NCBI GenBank assembly: GCA_012963655.1
Contig: DTVI01000030.1
Location: forward strand, 1-11,923
Length of the DNA stretch: 11,923 nt
Source: Sulfurimonas sp.
Lineage (GTDB): Bacteria; Campylobacterota; Campylobacteria; Campylobacterales; Sulfurimonadaceae
Direction of reading: 5' to 3'
This document shows positions 5,340-11,923 of the stretch, piece by piece. The number at the start of each line of letters is the position of its first letter. Positions within the stretch are counted from its first letter, which is position 1. Under the pieces are notes generated by a model. The model searched no databases and had not been told where the DNA came from. It saw only the letters and a list, made by a program, of their open reading frames with translations. Made by a program: the position numbers and the translations under genes.

Positions 5340-8228
5340 AGACAACCACCTTTGAAGTACCTCTTGTAACTTATCAGCATTGATAGGCTTAGAGATATAA
5401 TCATCCATCCCCGCATGTAAACATTTTTCCTTATCCCCGTGCATGGTATTAGCGGTCATGGCTATAATAGGAATCTTTTTATTTTCTTCTCCTGCTTTTC
5501 CTTTTCTAATGGCCTCTGTTGTAGAATATCCGTCTAAAATAGGCATTTGACAGTCCATAAGAATCAAGGTATAAGGCTGTACCCTTAAGGCATCTTTTAA
5601 AGCACTTAAGGCTTCTTCCCCATTATTAGCTGTATCAACTTGTAGACTAAATATTGCTAAGATACCCTTCGCAACAATCTGGTTGGTGATGTTATCTTCA
5701 ACAAGTAAGATATGGGTTCTATCAGGCCAATTATTATCCTTAGTCATCGCATGAAGATTATCAGAGCTGATAAAGCCATCTGAGTCATGCAAGGCATCAG
5801 CATCATCATCAATGAGTACATTAAGTGTATGTAAAAGGTCCCTTGTTGTACAAGGCTTAGGAAAGAATGCTGAAAACCCAAGTTCTTTGAAGGTCTTAGA
5901 ATCACCTCTTTTTCCCAAAGAAGTCATCAGCACTAGTTTCATCTGAGGGTATAATTGTTTAAGCTCTTTTCCTAGTGTAGCCCCATCCATCTCAGGCATG
6001 TGCATATCTACAATAGCAATATCAAAAGGAGGTGCACTTTCTTGGGCATTTTTCTTACACATCATTAAGGCATTATTAGAATCATCGGCTTCAAATATCT
6101 TCATTCCCCAATGTTTAAATTGTCCAGAGATAACCTCTCTATTAAGGGCATTGTCATCAATAATTAGGATACGTTTTCCTTTAATATCTAGATGTGGTAT
6201 AAGAATGTTTTTATCTTTATGTAAACCTACTTTAATATTAAAACTAAAGGTAGAGCCTTCTCCTTCTATGGAGCTTACATTAACTGAACCACCCATTAAA
6301 TGGGCGAGTTTTTTTGAGATTGACAGACCCAGGCCTGTTCCTCCATATTTTCTAGTAGTGGAGGCATCTACTTGGGTAAAAGATTCAAATAAGTCAGCCA
6401 TCTTTTCTTTAGGAATACCAATACCTGTATCTTTAATACTGATATATAATTGTCCCTCCTTGGAAGAATGCTCTTTGAGTATCGCTGTGATTAGGACTTC
6501 CCCATTATGGGTGAATTTTATAGCATTTCCAACGAGGTTATTTAAAATCTGTCTTAGTCTACCTGGATCGCAAATTACAAGTTGATGTTCAACCTTAATA
6601 AGGTCTAGAATAAGCTCAACTCCATTTTCTTGAGCTCTATGGCCTATTCCCTCAGCAAAATTTCCAATCTCATCTCTAAGGTTAAAGGCTAGGTTTTCTA
6701 GTTCCATCTTCCCTGCTTCTACCTTTGAAAAATCTAAGATATCATTAATAAGACCTAATAAGGACTGTGCAGATGATTCAGCCAGAGAGATTTGATGGGC
6801 TTGAATCTCATCTAGATTTGAATTTTTTATAAGACCAAGCATTCCTAAGACACCATTCATAGGGGTTCGAATCTCATGTGACATGGAAGCTAGAAATTCA
6901 GCCTTAGACTTAGCACCTGCTTCAGCTTCTTCTTTTGCACGGATAAGATGAAGCTCATTTTCTTTAAGCTTCATTAAACTGTATTCTCTTTCTTTGGCAT
7001 TTTCAATGAAGGCAGCTTCGTTAGCGGAGAGTTCTTCAATCATATTATTAAAGGCGTCTGCAAATTGTCCAATTTCATTTTTATCTTCTACCCAAACAGG
7101 TTCCCTTTTTTGTCCACTTGAAATAGCTTCAGAGGCTTCAGCTAAACTTTGTATAGGTTTAGTAATACGTTTAGCAATGCTAATTGAAGAAATAAAGACA
7201 AAGGCCATAGCCGCTATGGCAATAAAAAGAATATCATACGCCAGTAAATAAGAGGCCTTAAATGCCTTTTGCTTGTTCATCTCAGAAATTAGTACCCATT
7301 GAACACCTAAAACAGAAATAGGGTGATGTTTGCCAATAACCTCATTATGATTAGGCCCTGTATAAGTAACTATCTCTTGAGCATGAGTAGTTGACATATG
7401 ATGCACATGTTCACTTTGATAAAGATCTGTTTGTGAGGTCTGAATGTGTCTTTGTAAAATATCTTTTTTAGAACCAATTGAGGTTCTAAGTATGAGGTCG
7501 GTTCCACCTAAAAGATAATGTAAAATCCCATTATCTTCGATATTAATGGAAGCAAATTGATTTGAAATATTATCAGGACGTATTTGAACCGCATAAACAC
7601 CTAAAGAATCTCCATCTTCACTAATAATAGGGGCGGTTAAAAATCCATAAACACCAGCGTCAGATGGCCCATAAATTTCAAAATCTGAAAAATGAACCTC
7701 TCCATCACTAAGGGTTTTTTTAAAGGTCTGTGCAAATAAGGTAGATGCATATTTGCCATGTATAAGATTAGTTCCTAAGTCATCTTCTTTAGCAACAGAA
7801 AATAGAATATTTCCCTTAGTGTCAATTAAAAAAAGATTATAAATATAATTATACTCACGGGTGAGTTCAATAATATCATTTTGGTAGGAATCAATGAGAG
7901 AAATGTAAGAGAAGCTTTTAATGTATTGGGGAAGTGTCTTATTTGAGGTTTTAAAATTTTCATCTAAGGCATTCATAAAATGAACACTATTGGAATTTGA
8001 AGACCAAGATCGAATATCTGTGATACGAAAGTCAAACCAGTTGTTGATAAAATTTACATAAGAATGGGCTGAGTGTTCTAATTGATTTGAGGTAGCGATA
8101 TATAGACTGTCTGAAGAACTTTTATAGGCAAGTATTGAGATTATAATTATGGGTACAAGCGAAAGTAGTAAAAACCACTTAAGTAGATGGAAGCAAATTG
8201 ATTTGTGCCATTTGATTTTAGTGTTCAT
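5337..8228 (-). CDS. Hybrid sensor histidine kinase with two receiver domains
   Basis: Inner-membrane hybrid kinase of 963 residues. TM1 is about 16-34. A periplasmic sensor region of about 290 residues follows, with Cache-like features (YNLFLIDTKGNILFSV, GVYGFLTAPIISEDGDSLG). TM2 is about 329-350 and HAMP about 352-404 (KRITKPIQSLAEASEAISSG). After a coiled coil come HisKA with H451 (FLASMSHEIRTPMNG) and HATPase with NNLVGNAIKF (N568), DTGIGIP and GGTGLGLSISKKL. Receiver 1 (about 686-803) has D741 and K791; receiver 2 (about 839-958) has D892 and K947. All catalytic residues are intact. No HPt domain follows receiver 2, so phosphate would have to pass to a separate protein, or the receivers act as internal regulators. 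The ATG directly follows the TAA of the binding-protein gene, and AAGGTG (minus strand, 8238-8243) lies within that gene's end. Co-expression suggests the binding protein is its signal source. Confidence 0.95.
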   Translation of the reverse strand: MNTKIKWHKSICFHLLKWFLLLSLVPIIIISILAYKSSSDSLYIATSNQLEHSAHSYVNFINNWFDFRITDIRSWSSNSNSVHFMNALDENFKTSNKTLPQYIKSFSYISLIDSYQNDIIELTREYNYIYNLFLIDTKGNILFSVAKEDDLGTNLIHGKYASTLFAQTFKKTLSDGEVHFSDFEIYGPSDAGVYGFLTAPIISEDGDSLGVYAVQIRPDNISNQFASINIEDNGILHYLLGGTDLILRTSIGSKKDILQRHIQTSQTDLYQSEHVHHMSTTHAQEIVTYTGPNHNEVIGKHHPISVLGVQWVLISEMNKQKAFKASYLLAYDILFIAIAAMAFVFISSISIAKRITKPIQSLAEASEAISSGQKREPVWVEDKNEIGQFADAFNNMIEELSANEAAFIENAKEREYSLMKLKENELHLIRAKEEAEAGAKSKAEFLASMSHEIRTPMNGVLGMLGLIKNSNLDEIQAHQISLAESSAQSLLGLINDILDFSKVEAGKMELENLAFNLRDEIGNFAEGIGHRAQENGVELILDLIKVEHQLVICDPGRLRQILNNLVGNAIKFTHNGEVLITAILKEHSSKEGQLYISIKDTGIGIPKEKMADLFESFTQVDASTTRKYGGTGLGLSISKKLAHLMGGSVNVSSIEGEGSTFSFNIKVGLHKDKNILIPHLDIKGKRILIIDDNALNREVISGQFKHWGMKIFEADDSNNALMMCKKNAQESAPPFDIAIVDMHMPEMDGATLGKELKQLYPQMKLVLMTSLGKRGDSKTFKELGFSAFFPKPCTTRDLLHTLNVLIDDDADALHDSDGFISSDNLHAMTKDNNWPDRTHILLVEDNITNQIVAKGILAIFSLQVDTANNGEEALSALKDALRVQPYTLILMDCQMPILDGYSTTEAIRKGKAGEENKKIPIIAMTANTMHGDKEKCLHAGMDDYISKPINADKLQEVLQRWLS

Positions 8229-9308
8229 TTATAAGTTCACCTTAAAACGCTCATCAGCAAAAGTATCAATATCTAAGCCTTGTTTTAATGTTTTTCCTTC
8301 TATTGCATAGTCCATAATAAGCTTTAGCCCTTTTTTGTCAATATTTAAATGCTTATAATTAATAACTTCAAGGTCATATCTGAGTGAAGCCTTAATTGCC
8401 TTAGCTGTATGTAAAGGTATATGTTTACGTACAATTTCAACAATCTTATCTAGGCTTTTTCTTCCTTCTTCCTTAGCTTTTTCGATATCAGCACCTGCCT
8501 TATGAATATAATACTGTACCTCTTGTATGGCTTTAAATTTATCTTTAATAGCCTTGTCTGTAGCTAAAGAAATACATTCAACATGACCATACTTCCAAGG
8601 CATAACATCTTTGGAATACCAAGCAACCTTTCCATATCCACCTGTTTCTACCACGTCAGCCCAAGGAAGAGACTGCTCAAAGGCTGCGGGAATAGCCTTT
8701 TTACTTTTAATTTTAATAAAAGCAGGTGCCTTAGGTGGGGCGACAGAGATTCCTAAAACATCTGCCTTATTATTAGGGGTGAAGGTAATGGAAGAATCAT
8801 GTTCTTTTAGGTGTCTGTATAAGATAACAGCGTGGGTAGATAGAAGATGAGGAAGCCCTATTTGGGTTGGTTTATTATGTTTTTTATAGGCCTTCTTCAG
8901 TGCAAGTGCTACGTCAGCATTTGGTTTTCGATTGATACGATTTTTTTCTAAGTTTATGTCTTTTTTTAGTAAATGATTTATTGCAAGGGCATTTCCATCT
9001 CTGTGCATTAAACCAATCCAACGAAAATGTGGGTTTTCATTAAACATATCTATGGCTAAGGGGGTCATGACATAAGCCATATCAACCTCTCCACTTTGAA
9101 AATACGCACGTAAAAGATCCCAGTTTTTCATCTGAGTAATGTGAAAATCAGCATGTTTCATTTCTTTAGCGTAACGTTCATAAGCAACCAAAGCAGCATA
9201 ATGATCTGCTAGAGGAATATATAAGGCATGGACTTTTTGTTTCGTCTCAGATGCAAAGAGATAAAGATTAAATATAAAGAGAATTGGCATCATTTTAAAA
9301 AGAAACAT
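8229..9308 (-). CDS. Periplasmic substrate-binding protein, NMT1 / nitrate-sulfonate-taurine type
   Basis: Predicted exported binding protein of 359 residues. The signal peptide MFLFKMMPILFIFNLYLFA ends near residue 19, then the mature part starts SETKQKVHALYIPLADHY. The early pattern of small-molecule contact (ALYIPLADHYAAL), the segment DLLRAYFQSGEVDMAYVMTP and the RWIGLMHRDGNALAI segment are like NrtA/SsuA/THI5-type proteins (NMT1 fold). These bind nitrate, bicarbonate, sulfonates, taurine or pyrimidine precursors; the ligand cannot be told here. AAGGT lies five to six bases before the ATG at 9308, favouring it over the internal ATGs at codons 6 and 7. No permease or ATPase gene is nearby. 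The next gene, a hybrid kinase with a periplasmic sensor, starts at the base after the stop. A sensory role is therefore inferred, with transport as the alternative. Confidence 0.82.
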   Translation of the reverse strand: MFLFKMMPILFIFNLYLFASETKQKVHALYIPLADHYAALVAYERYAKEMKHADFHITQMKNWDLLRAYFQSGEVDMAYVMTPLAIDMFNENPHFRWIGLMHRDGNALAINHLLKKDINLEKNRINRKPNADVALALKKAYKKHNKPTQIGLPHLLSTHAVILYRHLKEHDSSITFTPNNKADVLGISVAPPKAPAFIKIKSKKAIPAAFEQSLPWADVVETGGYGKVAWYSKDVMPWKYGHVECISLATDKAIKDKFKAIQEVQYYIHKAGADIEKAKEEGRKSLDKIVEIVRKHIPLHTAKAIKASLRYDLEVINYKHLNIDKKGLKLIMDYAIEGKTLKQGLDIDTFADERFKVNL

Positions 9309-9335
9309 AAACGACCTTATTTATAATAAGTATTT

Positions 9336-9341
9336 ATTATA
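9336..9341 (-). promoter_or_regulatory. -10 element for the binding-protein/hybrid-kinase operon
   Basis: On the minus strand a perfect TATAAT lies about 28 bases before the ATG at 9308 in the 68-base gap after the hydrolase gene. Start would be near 9329. The short leader contains CTTATT-TAT-AATAAG (9316-9330), an A+T-rich inverted repeat overlapping the AAGG ribosome site. Confidence 0.5.
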
Positions 9342-9376
9342 GTATAGGATTTATCGCTAAAGCTGAATCTATGAGG

Positions 9377-9988
9377 TTAATATACACTTAGTATGTTTTT
9401 TAAGGTTTTTTCCCAAAGTTTATAACCCTTAGTTGTAAGATGAATTCCATCTGTTGTATAAACATGAGAAAGACCTTTTTTTTCCTTATCTAAGAAACTA
9501 GGGTAGAGGTTAATATAAATAATATGGCGTTTTGTTGTCTCGGTCTGTAACCATTTATTCATCTCTTTTATCTTTTGGTTGATAGAGATAGTTTGTTTTT
9601 GATGTAGCACTGGTAAAAGGGATAAAACATAAATAGTTTGATCTTTGTTAAAACTGTCTAATATCTTTATATAATTGTTTTGAATTTTTGTAACTTGGGC
9701 ATTTTGCAAGATATCATTTACCCCTATCATTAACACTATATTCTGTGCCTGTGTAGCTTGAGATATACGCTTAAGTACGCCCTGCGTTGTATCTCCATCG
9801 ATGCCAAGGTTAGAGGCCTTGAAGGCAGACCAATTATGTCGCATCGTTAAAGAATCACCTAAAAATACACGTTTCTCTTTTTTCATAAGGCTTAAGTCCT
9901 GAATCTTGGTCTGGTAAAAAGTTTGATAAGGGCTGAGGGCTAGTAAAGAACTTACTAGCAATATACTATGGGTGGGGAACTTTAACAT
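9377..9988 (-). CDS. SGNH/GDSL-type hydrolase, membrane-anchored or exported
   Basis: Esterase/lipase-fold protein of 203 residues from ATG 9988. All four SGNH blocks are visible: VFLGDSLT with nucleophile S46, SNLGIDGDTTQGVL with G62, GVNDI with N91, and DGIHLT with D180 and H183. The N-terminus (HSILLVSSLLALS) is hydrophobic and reads as a signal peptide or anchor, so the enzyme probably acts in the periplasm. Relatives hydrolyse acyl or acetyl esters, including lysophospholipids and platelet-activating-factor-type esters. The substrate here is unknown. The start overlaps the pssA-like gene by 23 bases and has no clear ribosome site, suggesting translational coupling. A TTG at 10009 would add seven residues. 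ATG 9886 has AGGA ten bases upstream and would give a 169-residue cytosolic form without the hydrophobic segment. Confidence 0.85.
   Translation of the reverse strand: MLKFPTHSILLVSSLLALSPYQTFYQTKIQDLSLMKKEKRVFLGDSLTMRHNWSAFKASNLGIDGDTTQGVLKRISQATQAQNIVLMIGVNDILQNAQVTKIQNNYIKILDSFNKDQTIYVLSLLPVLHQKQTISINQKIKEMNKWLQTETTKRHIIYINLYPSFLDKEKKGLSHVYTTDGIHLTTKGYKLWEKTLKNILSVY
9939..9959 (-). repeat. Perfect hairpin inside the hydrolase signal-peptide codons
   Basis: GCTAGTAA (9939-9946) and TTACTAGC (9952-9959) are a perfect eight-base inverted repeat with a five-base loop. It lies in the codons for LVSSLLA. The words GCTAGTAAAG and CTTACTAG are shared with the inverted repeat after adk at 5254-5293. 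It may be coincidence in low-complexity codons, or a binding site or mRNA structure controlling translation. Confidence 0.45.
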
Positions 9989-10520
9989 TTGAGTTAAGTA
10001 AGTATCCAATACCTAGCATAAGTATTAAGACACCAAAAGGAGGAAGAGAAATATAAACAAAGGCTAAATACACAAGCCATAAAAGTATAGCTCCAAGGGG
10101 AGTAGGAACACCTGTGAAAAACTTTTCAGCCTCACCAGGATCAGCTTCTATATTAAACTGAATAAGACGACGAAGTCCTGATATAACATAATAAATTGAA
10201 CCTGCACCTGCTAGAATGAGTATAAGGTTGGAACCACCATCAAAGACCGCCTCATAGATTAAAAAAGTAGGCATTAACACAAAGCTAAGAAAATCAGCAA
10301 AAGAATCAAGTTGTACACCAAACTCATTAGATAAGTTATACTTTCGAGCCATCTTTCCATCAAAAATATCACAAATTCCTCCTAGCCATGCTAAGGCAAT
10401 GGCTAATACAAAATTATGTTGGGTGGTAAAATAAATAGCTATCATTCCAAAGCTAATATTTCCCATTGTGATGAGGTTAGCTAGATTGTAATGGCTTTTA
10501 GCGTTATATAAAAACTGCAT
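9966..10520 (-). CDS. pssA: CDP-alcohol phosphatidyltransferase, phosphatidylserine synthase-like
   Basis: Multi-pass inner-membrane enzyme of 184 residues, close in length to the B. subtilis-type PssA. It carries the complete CDP-alcohol phosphotransferase motif: D51, D54-G55, A58-R59, G68, D72 and D76 (starting CDIFDGKMAR). Downstream, GLRRLIQFNIEA and FFTGVPTPLGA match the phosphatidylserine synthase pattern of an RxxRFN segment followed by F-x-G-x-PTP. The expected reaction is CDP-diacylglycerol plus L-serine to phosphatidylserine plus CMP, the first step to phosphatidylethanolamine. A different alcohol acceptor cannot be excluded, because the class motif is shared. AAGGA lies five bases before the ATG at 10520 (minus strand, 10526-10530). 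It overlaps the SGNH hydrolase start by 23 bases and forms a two-gene unit with it. Confidence 0.87.
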   Translation of the reverse strand: MQFLYNAKSHYNLANLITMGNISFGMIAIYFTTQHNFVLAIALAWLGGICDIFDGKMARKYNLSNEFGVQLDSFADFLSFVLMPTFLIYEAVFDGGSNLILILAGAGSIYYVISGLRRLIQFNIEADPGEAEKFFTGVPTPLGAILLWLVYLAFVYISLPPFGVLILMLGIGYLLNSNVKVPHP

Positions 10521-10543
10521 TTTTATCCTTAAATTAAAAATAG

Positions 10544-10572
10544 ATTATAGCTTGTGGAACCTAAAGAGACAA
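10544..10572 (-). promoter_or_regulatory. Promoter of the pssA-like gene (-35 and -10)
   Basis: On the minus strand TTGTCT (10567-10572, four of six to TTGACA) is followed after 17 bases by TATAAT (10544-10549). Start would be near 10537, leaving a leader of about 17 nt with the AAGGA ribosome site. It is the only promoter in the window with a usable -35 at consensus spacing. It is divergent from the porin promoter. Confidence 0.6.
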
Positions 10573-10587
10573 TTGTAGGAAATTTAA

Positions 10588-10604
10588 TATAATTTGTATA
10601 TAAT
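10588..10604 (+). promoter_or_regulatory. Tandem -10 elements before the porin gene
   Basis: TATAATTT occurs twice, at 10588-10595 and 10599-10606, eleven bases apart. The first would start transcription near 10600 with a very short leader. The second ends six bases before the ATG, so it would start on the start codon itself. No -35 and no ribosome site are visible. Confidence 0.5.
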
Positions 10605-10610
10605 TTCATT

Positions 10611-11852
10611 ATGATAAATATAATTTTTACAATATTATTATTAAGCGATGTAAATGCAAGTGTGGATCCAGAACAAGGTCTACTGCATTCTAAGTCATCT
10701 AAACGTTATGAGGTTGATAGTATAAAGAAGGAATCTGAGGACATTTTAGGTGTTTTTGGAAAACTTCGTACAGCCTATATATATATAGATGAGCATACCC
10801 TTGGGCATGATACAAATTATGCCACTTCAATTGGTGGACAGTTTGGTGTTAATACGACTTCGTATGAGGGCTTTAATTTACATCTTTCTCTCTTTACCTC
10901 TGTGGAGGTTGAGCTCTTAACAGGCAACGATTCTCATAAAAATCAAGAATTTTTTAATGAAGGAAGACATTCTTACGTTTATGTGGGTGAGGCAAGTCTA
11001 GTTTATAAAGAAGAAGGCTTTGAAGCAATGCTTGGGCGTATAAGAATTGATACTCCTTATGCGGATAGTGATGATTTAAGGATGTCGCCTAATACCTTTG
11101 AAGGGGCTTGGGTTTATAAAGAATTATCACAAAGCTTATCGACACAGGTGTATTACCTTTCACGTATGGCAGGTTTAGATTCTTCAGGAAGTCAAGATGA
11201 GTTTGATAGCTTATATATAGAAGATGGATTTGGTCTAGTAGGAGCCTCTTTAGATTATCATTTTGCAGATGATAATGATATCTCCTTATGGTACTACTAT
11301 GTGGATAAGATGAGCCATATCTTTTATACAGAGATGAATTATGATATGTCCATAAGCGAAAATATTCGTTTAACAACGGCCTTTCAAGCGAGTTCTATGA
11401 TAGAACTAGATAACTCAGGGGTACAAGGAGATGTACTTGGTCTGGCTGGGGTAATGCATTATAAAAATCTTTTTTTTGCAGGGGCTTATAATTATGGCTT
11501 TGTGGATTCAAATAAACAAATAACAGATGGTTTTGGCGGGGGTGCGTATTACACTTCTTTAGATGAGGGTACTATTGGTGCGGTATCGTCTGAGGCCATA
11601 GGTGAAGATGTTAAAGGCTACCGACTTGGTGTAGGTTATGAATCCTTGTTTTTAGATAACTTGGTGGTGGAACTTATACACGGTCACCTCCAATCCCAAA
11701 AGAAAACTGTAGACATAATGGAAAATAATATTGTTCTTAGTTATCAAATTAATGATGAACTTTATTTTGAACTTGTTGGAGCAAAATATAAAGAAGTCAA
11801 GAACGATAATAAGTTTGAACGTTTAATTGTACGCTTTGATTATAGTTTTTAA
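10611..11852 (+). CDS. OprD-like outer membrane porin
   Basis: Predicted 413-residue outer-membrane beta-barrel, in the length range of OprD-family porins. The signal peptide is short (about residues 1-16, ending in DVNA before SVDPEQ) and unusual in having no Lys or Arg in its first 16 residues. The mature part has alternating hydrophobic/polar strands rich in Tyr, Phe and Gly, and ends in RLIVRFDYSF with the C-terminal Phe needed for barrel assembly. The GRIRIDTPYADSDDLRMSPN segment followed by TFEGAW is characteristic of OprD-family proteins. These mediate uptake of small solutes such as amino acids or organic acids; the substrate here is unknown. No upstream in-frame start exists before a TAA at 10590, so the ATG at 10611 is firm. 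It seems to be monocistronic; the downstream gene has its own promoter. Confidence 0.87.
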   Translation: MINIIFTILLLSDVNASVDPEQGLLHSKSSKRYEVDSIKKESEDILGVFGKLRTAYIYIDEHTLGHDTNYATSIGGQFGVNTTSYEGFNLHLSLFTSVEVELLTGNDSHKNQEFFNEGRHSYVYVGEASLVYKEEGFEAMLGRIRIDTPYADSDDLRMSPNTFEGAWVYKELSQSLSTQVYYLSRMAGLDSSGSQDEFDSLYIEDGFGLVGASLDYHFADDNDISLWYYYVDKMSHIFYTEMNYDMSISENIRLTTAFQASSMIELDNSGVQGDVLGLAGVMHYKNLFFAGAYNYGFVDSNKQITDGFGGGAYYTSLDEGTIGAVSSEAIGEDVKGYRLGVGYESLFLDNLVVELIHGHLQSQKKTVDIMENNIVLSYQINDELYFELVGAKYKEVKNDNKFERLIVRFDYSF

Positions 11853-11865
11853 CACGTTTTTAATA

Positions 11866-11880
11866 TGATATTTATTATCA
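11866..11880 (+). promoter_or_regulatory. Candidate Fur box
   Basis: TGATATTTATTATCA matches the 7-1-7 Fur motif TGATAATnATTATCA at 13 of 14 fixed positions, the only mismatch being A to T at position 6. It lies just upstream of the -10 at 11890-11895 and would cover the -35/spacer region. This is the arrangement of an iron-repressed promoter. The controlled gene is the one starting at 11912. Fur binding is inferred. Confidence 0.6.
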
Positions 11881-11889
11881 TTACAAATA

Positions 11890-11895
11890 TATAAT
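11890..11895 (+). promoter_or_regulatory. -10 element of the truncated gene at the right edge
   Basis: A perfect TATAAT is placed nine bases after the Fur-like box. Transcription would begin near 11902, giving a leader of about 10 nt before the ATG at 11912. Confidence 0.5.
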
Positions 11896-11911
11896 AGAAA
11901 AGTAGTTAATT

Positions 11912-11923
11912 ATGATGAATTTG
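11912..11923 (+). CDS. Start of a gene leaving the window (probably iron-regulated)
   Basis: ATG at 11912 (or the adjacent ATG at 11915) opens a frame reading MMNL at the window edge. It is supported only by position: a TATAAT and a Fur-like box lie immediately upstream. There is no clear ribosome site. The product cannot be inferred from four codons. Confidence 0.35.

Noticed and set aside
5998..6585. 195-residue reading frame opposite the hybrid kinase
   Set aside because: It is entirely antisense to conserved kinase and receiver domains and has no family features or ribosome site.
10007..10009. TTG as the start of the SGNH hydrolase
   Set aside because: The AGGT nearby is only one base away, too close to work, and the added residues extend no recognisable feature. 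ATG 9988 is preferred, though not certain.

Overview
The window looks like the chromosome of a Campylobacterota bacterium (Sulfurimonas/Sulfurovum/Arcobacter-like). This rests on the strong A+T richness, a histidine kinase of the HQWRQPLNQ class common in that phylum, small OmpR-type regulators, an OprD-like porin, and promoters that show a TATAAT-like -10 but mostly no -35 box. The assignment comes from motif recognition, not a database search. No RNA genes, insertion sequences, CRISPR arrays or phage genes were seen.

Left part (1-1684): the C-terminal portion of a membrane histidine kinase (2-874, cut by the window edge) faces tail to tail a response regulator on the minus strand (995-1684). 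The 120 bases between them hold no gene and no clear terminator.

Middle plus-strand block (1767-5245): a compact unit of a multi-pass membrane acyltransferase-like protein (DUF1624 type), an OmpR-family response regulator, a sensor kinase with an eroded ATP-binding domain, and a 62-residue protein of unknown function. Three of these genes are joined by ATGA stop/start overlaps. Adenylate kinase (adk) follows behind its own promoter. A near-palindrome lies over the -10 element of the acyltransferase operon.

Minus-strand block (10520 down to 5337): a CDP-alcohol phosphatidyltransferase resembling phosphatidylserine synthase overlaps an SGNH/GDSL hydrolase. Then, from a separate promoter, come a periplasmic substrate-binding protein of the NMT1/nitrate-sulfonate-taurine type and a 963-residue hybrid histidine kinase (periplasmic sensor, HAMP, HisKA, HATPase, two receivers). 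The last two genes abut with no spacer and no transporter permease or ATPase is present, so the binding protein may feed a signal to the kinase rather than serve import.

Right end (10611-11923): an OprD-like outer-membrane porin, divergent from the pssA-like gene, followed by a near-consensus Fur box, a -10 element and the first codons of a gene that leaves the window and is probably iron-regulated.

Overall the region is dominated by signal transduction (three kinases and two free-standing response regulators) and envelope functions (acyltransferase, phospholipid synthesis, esterase, porin). The most interesting leads are the binding-protein/hybrid-kinase pair, the acyltransferase two-component operon with its degenerate kinase and orphan small protein, and the Fur box at the right edge.
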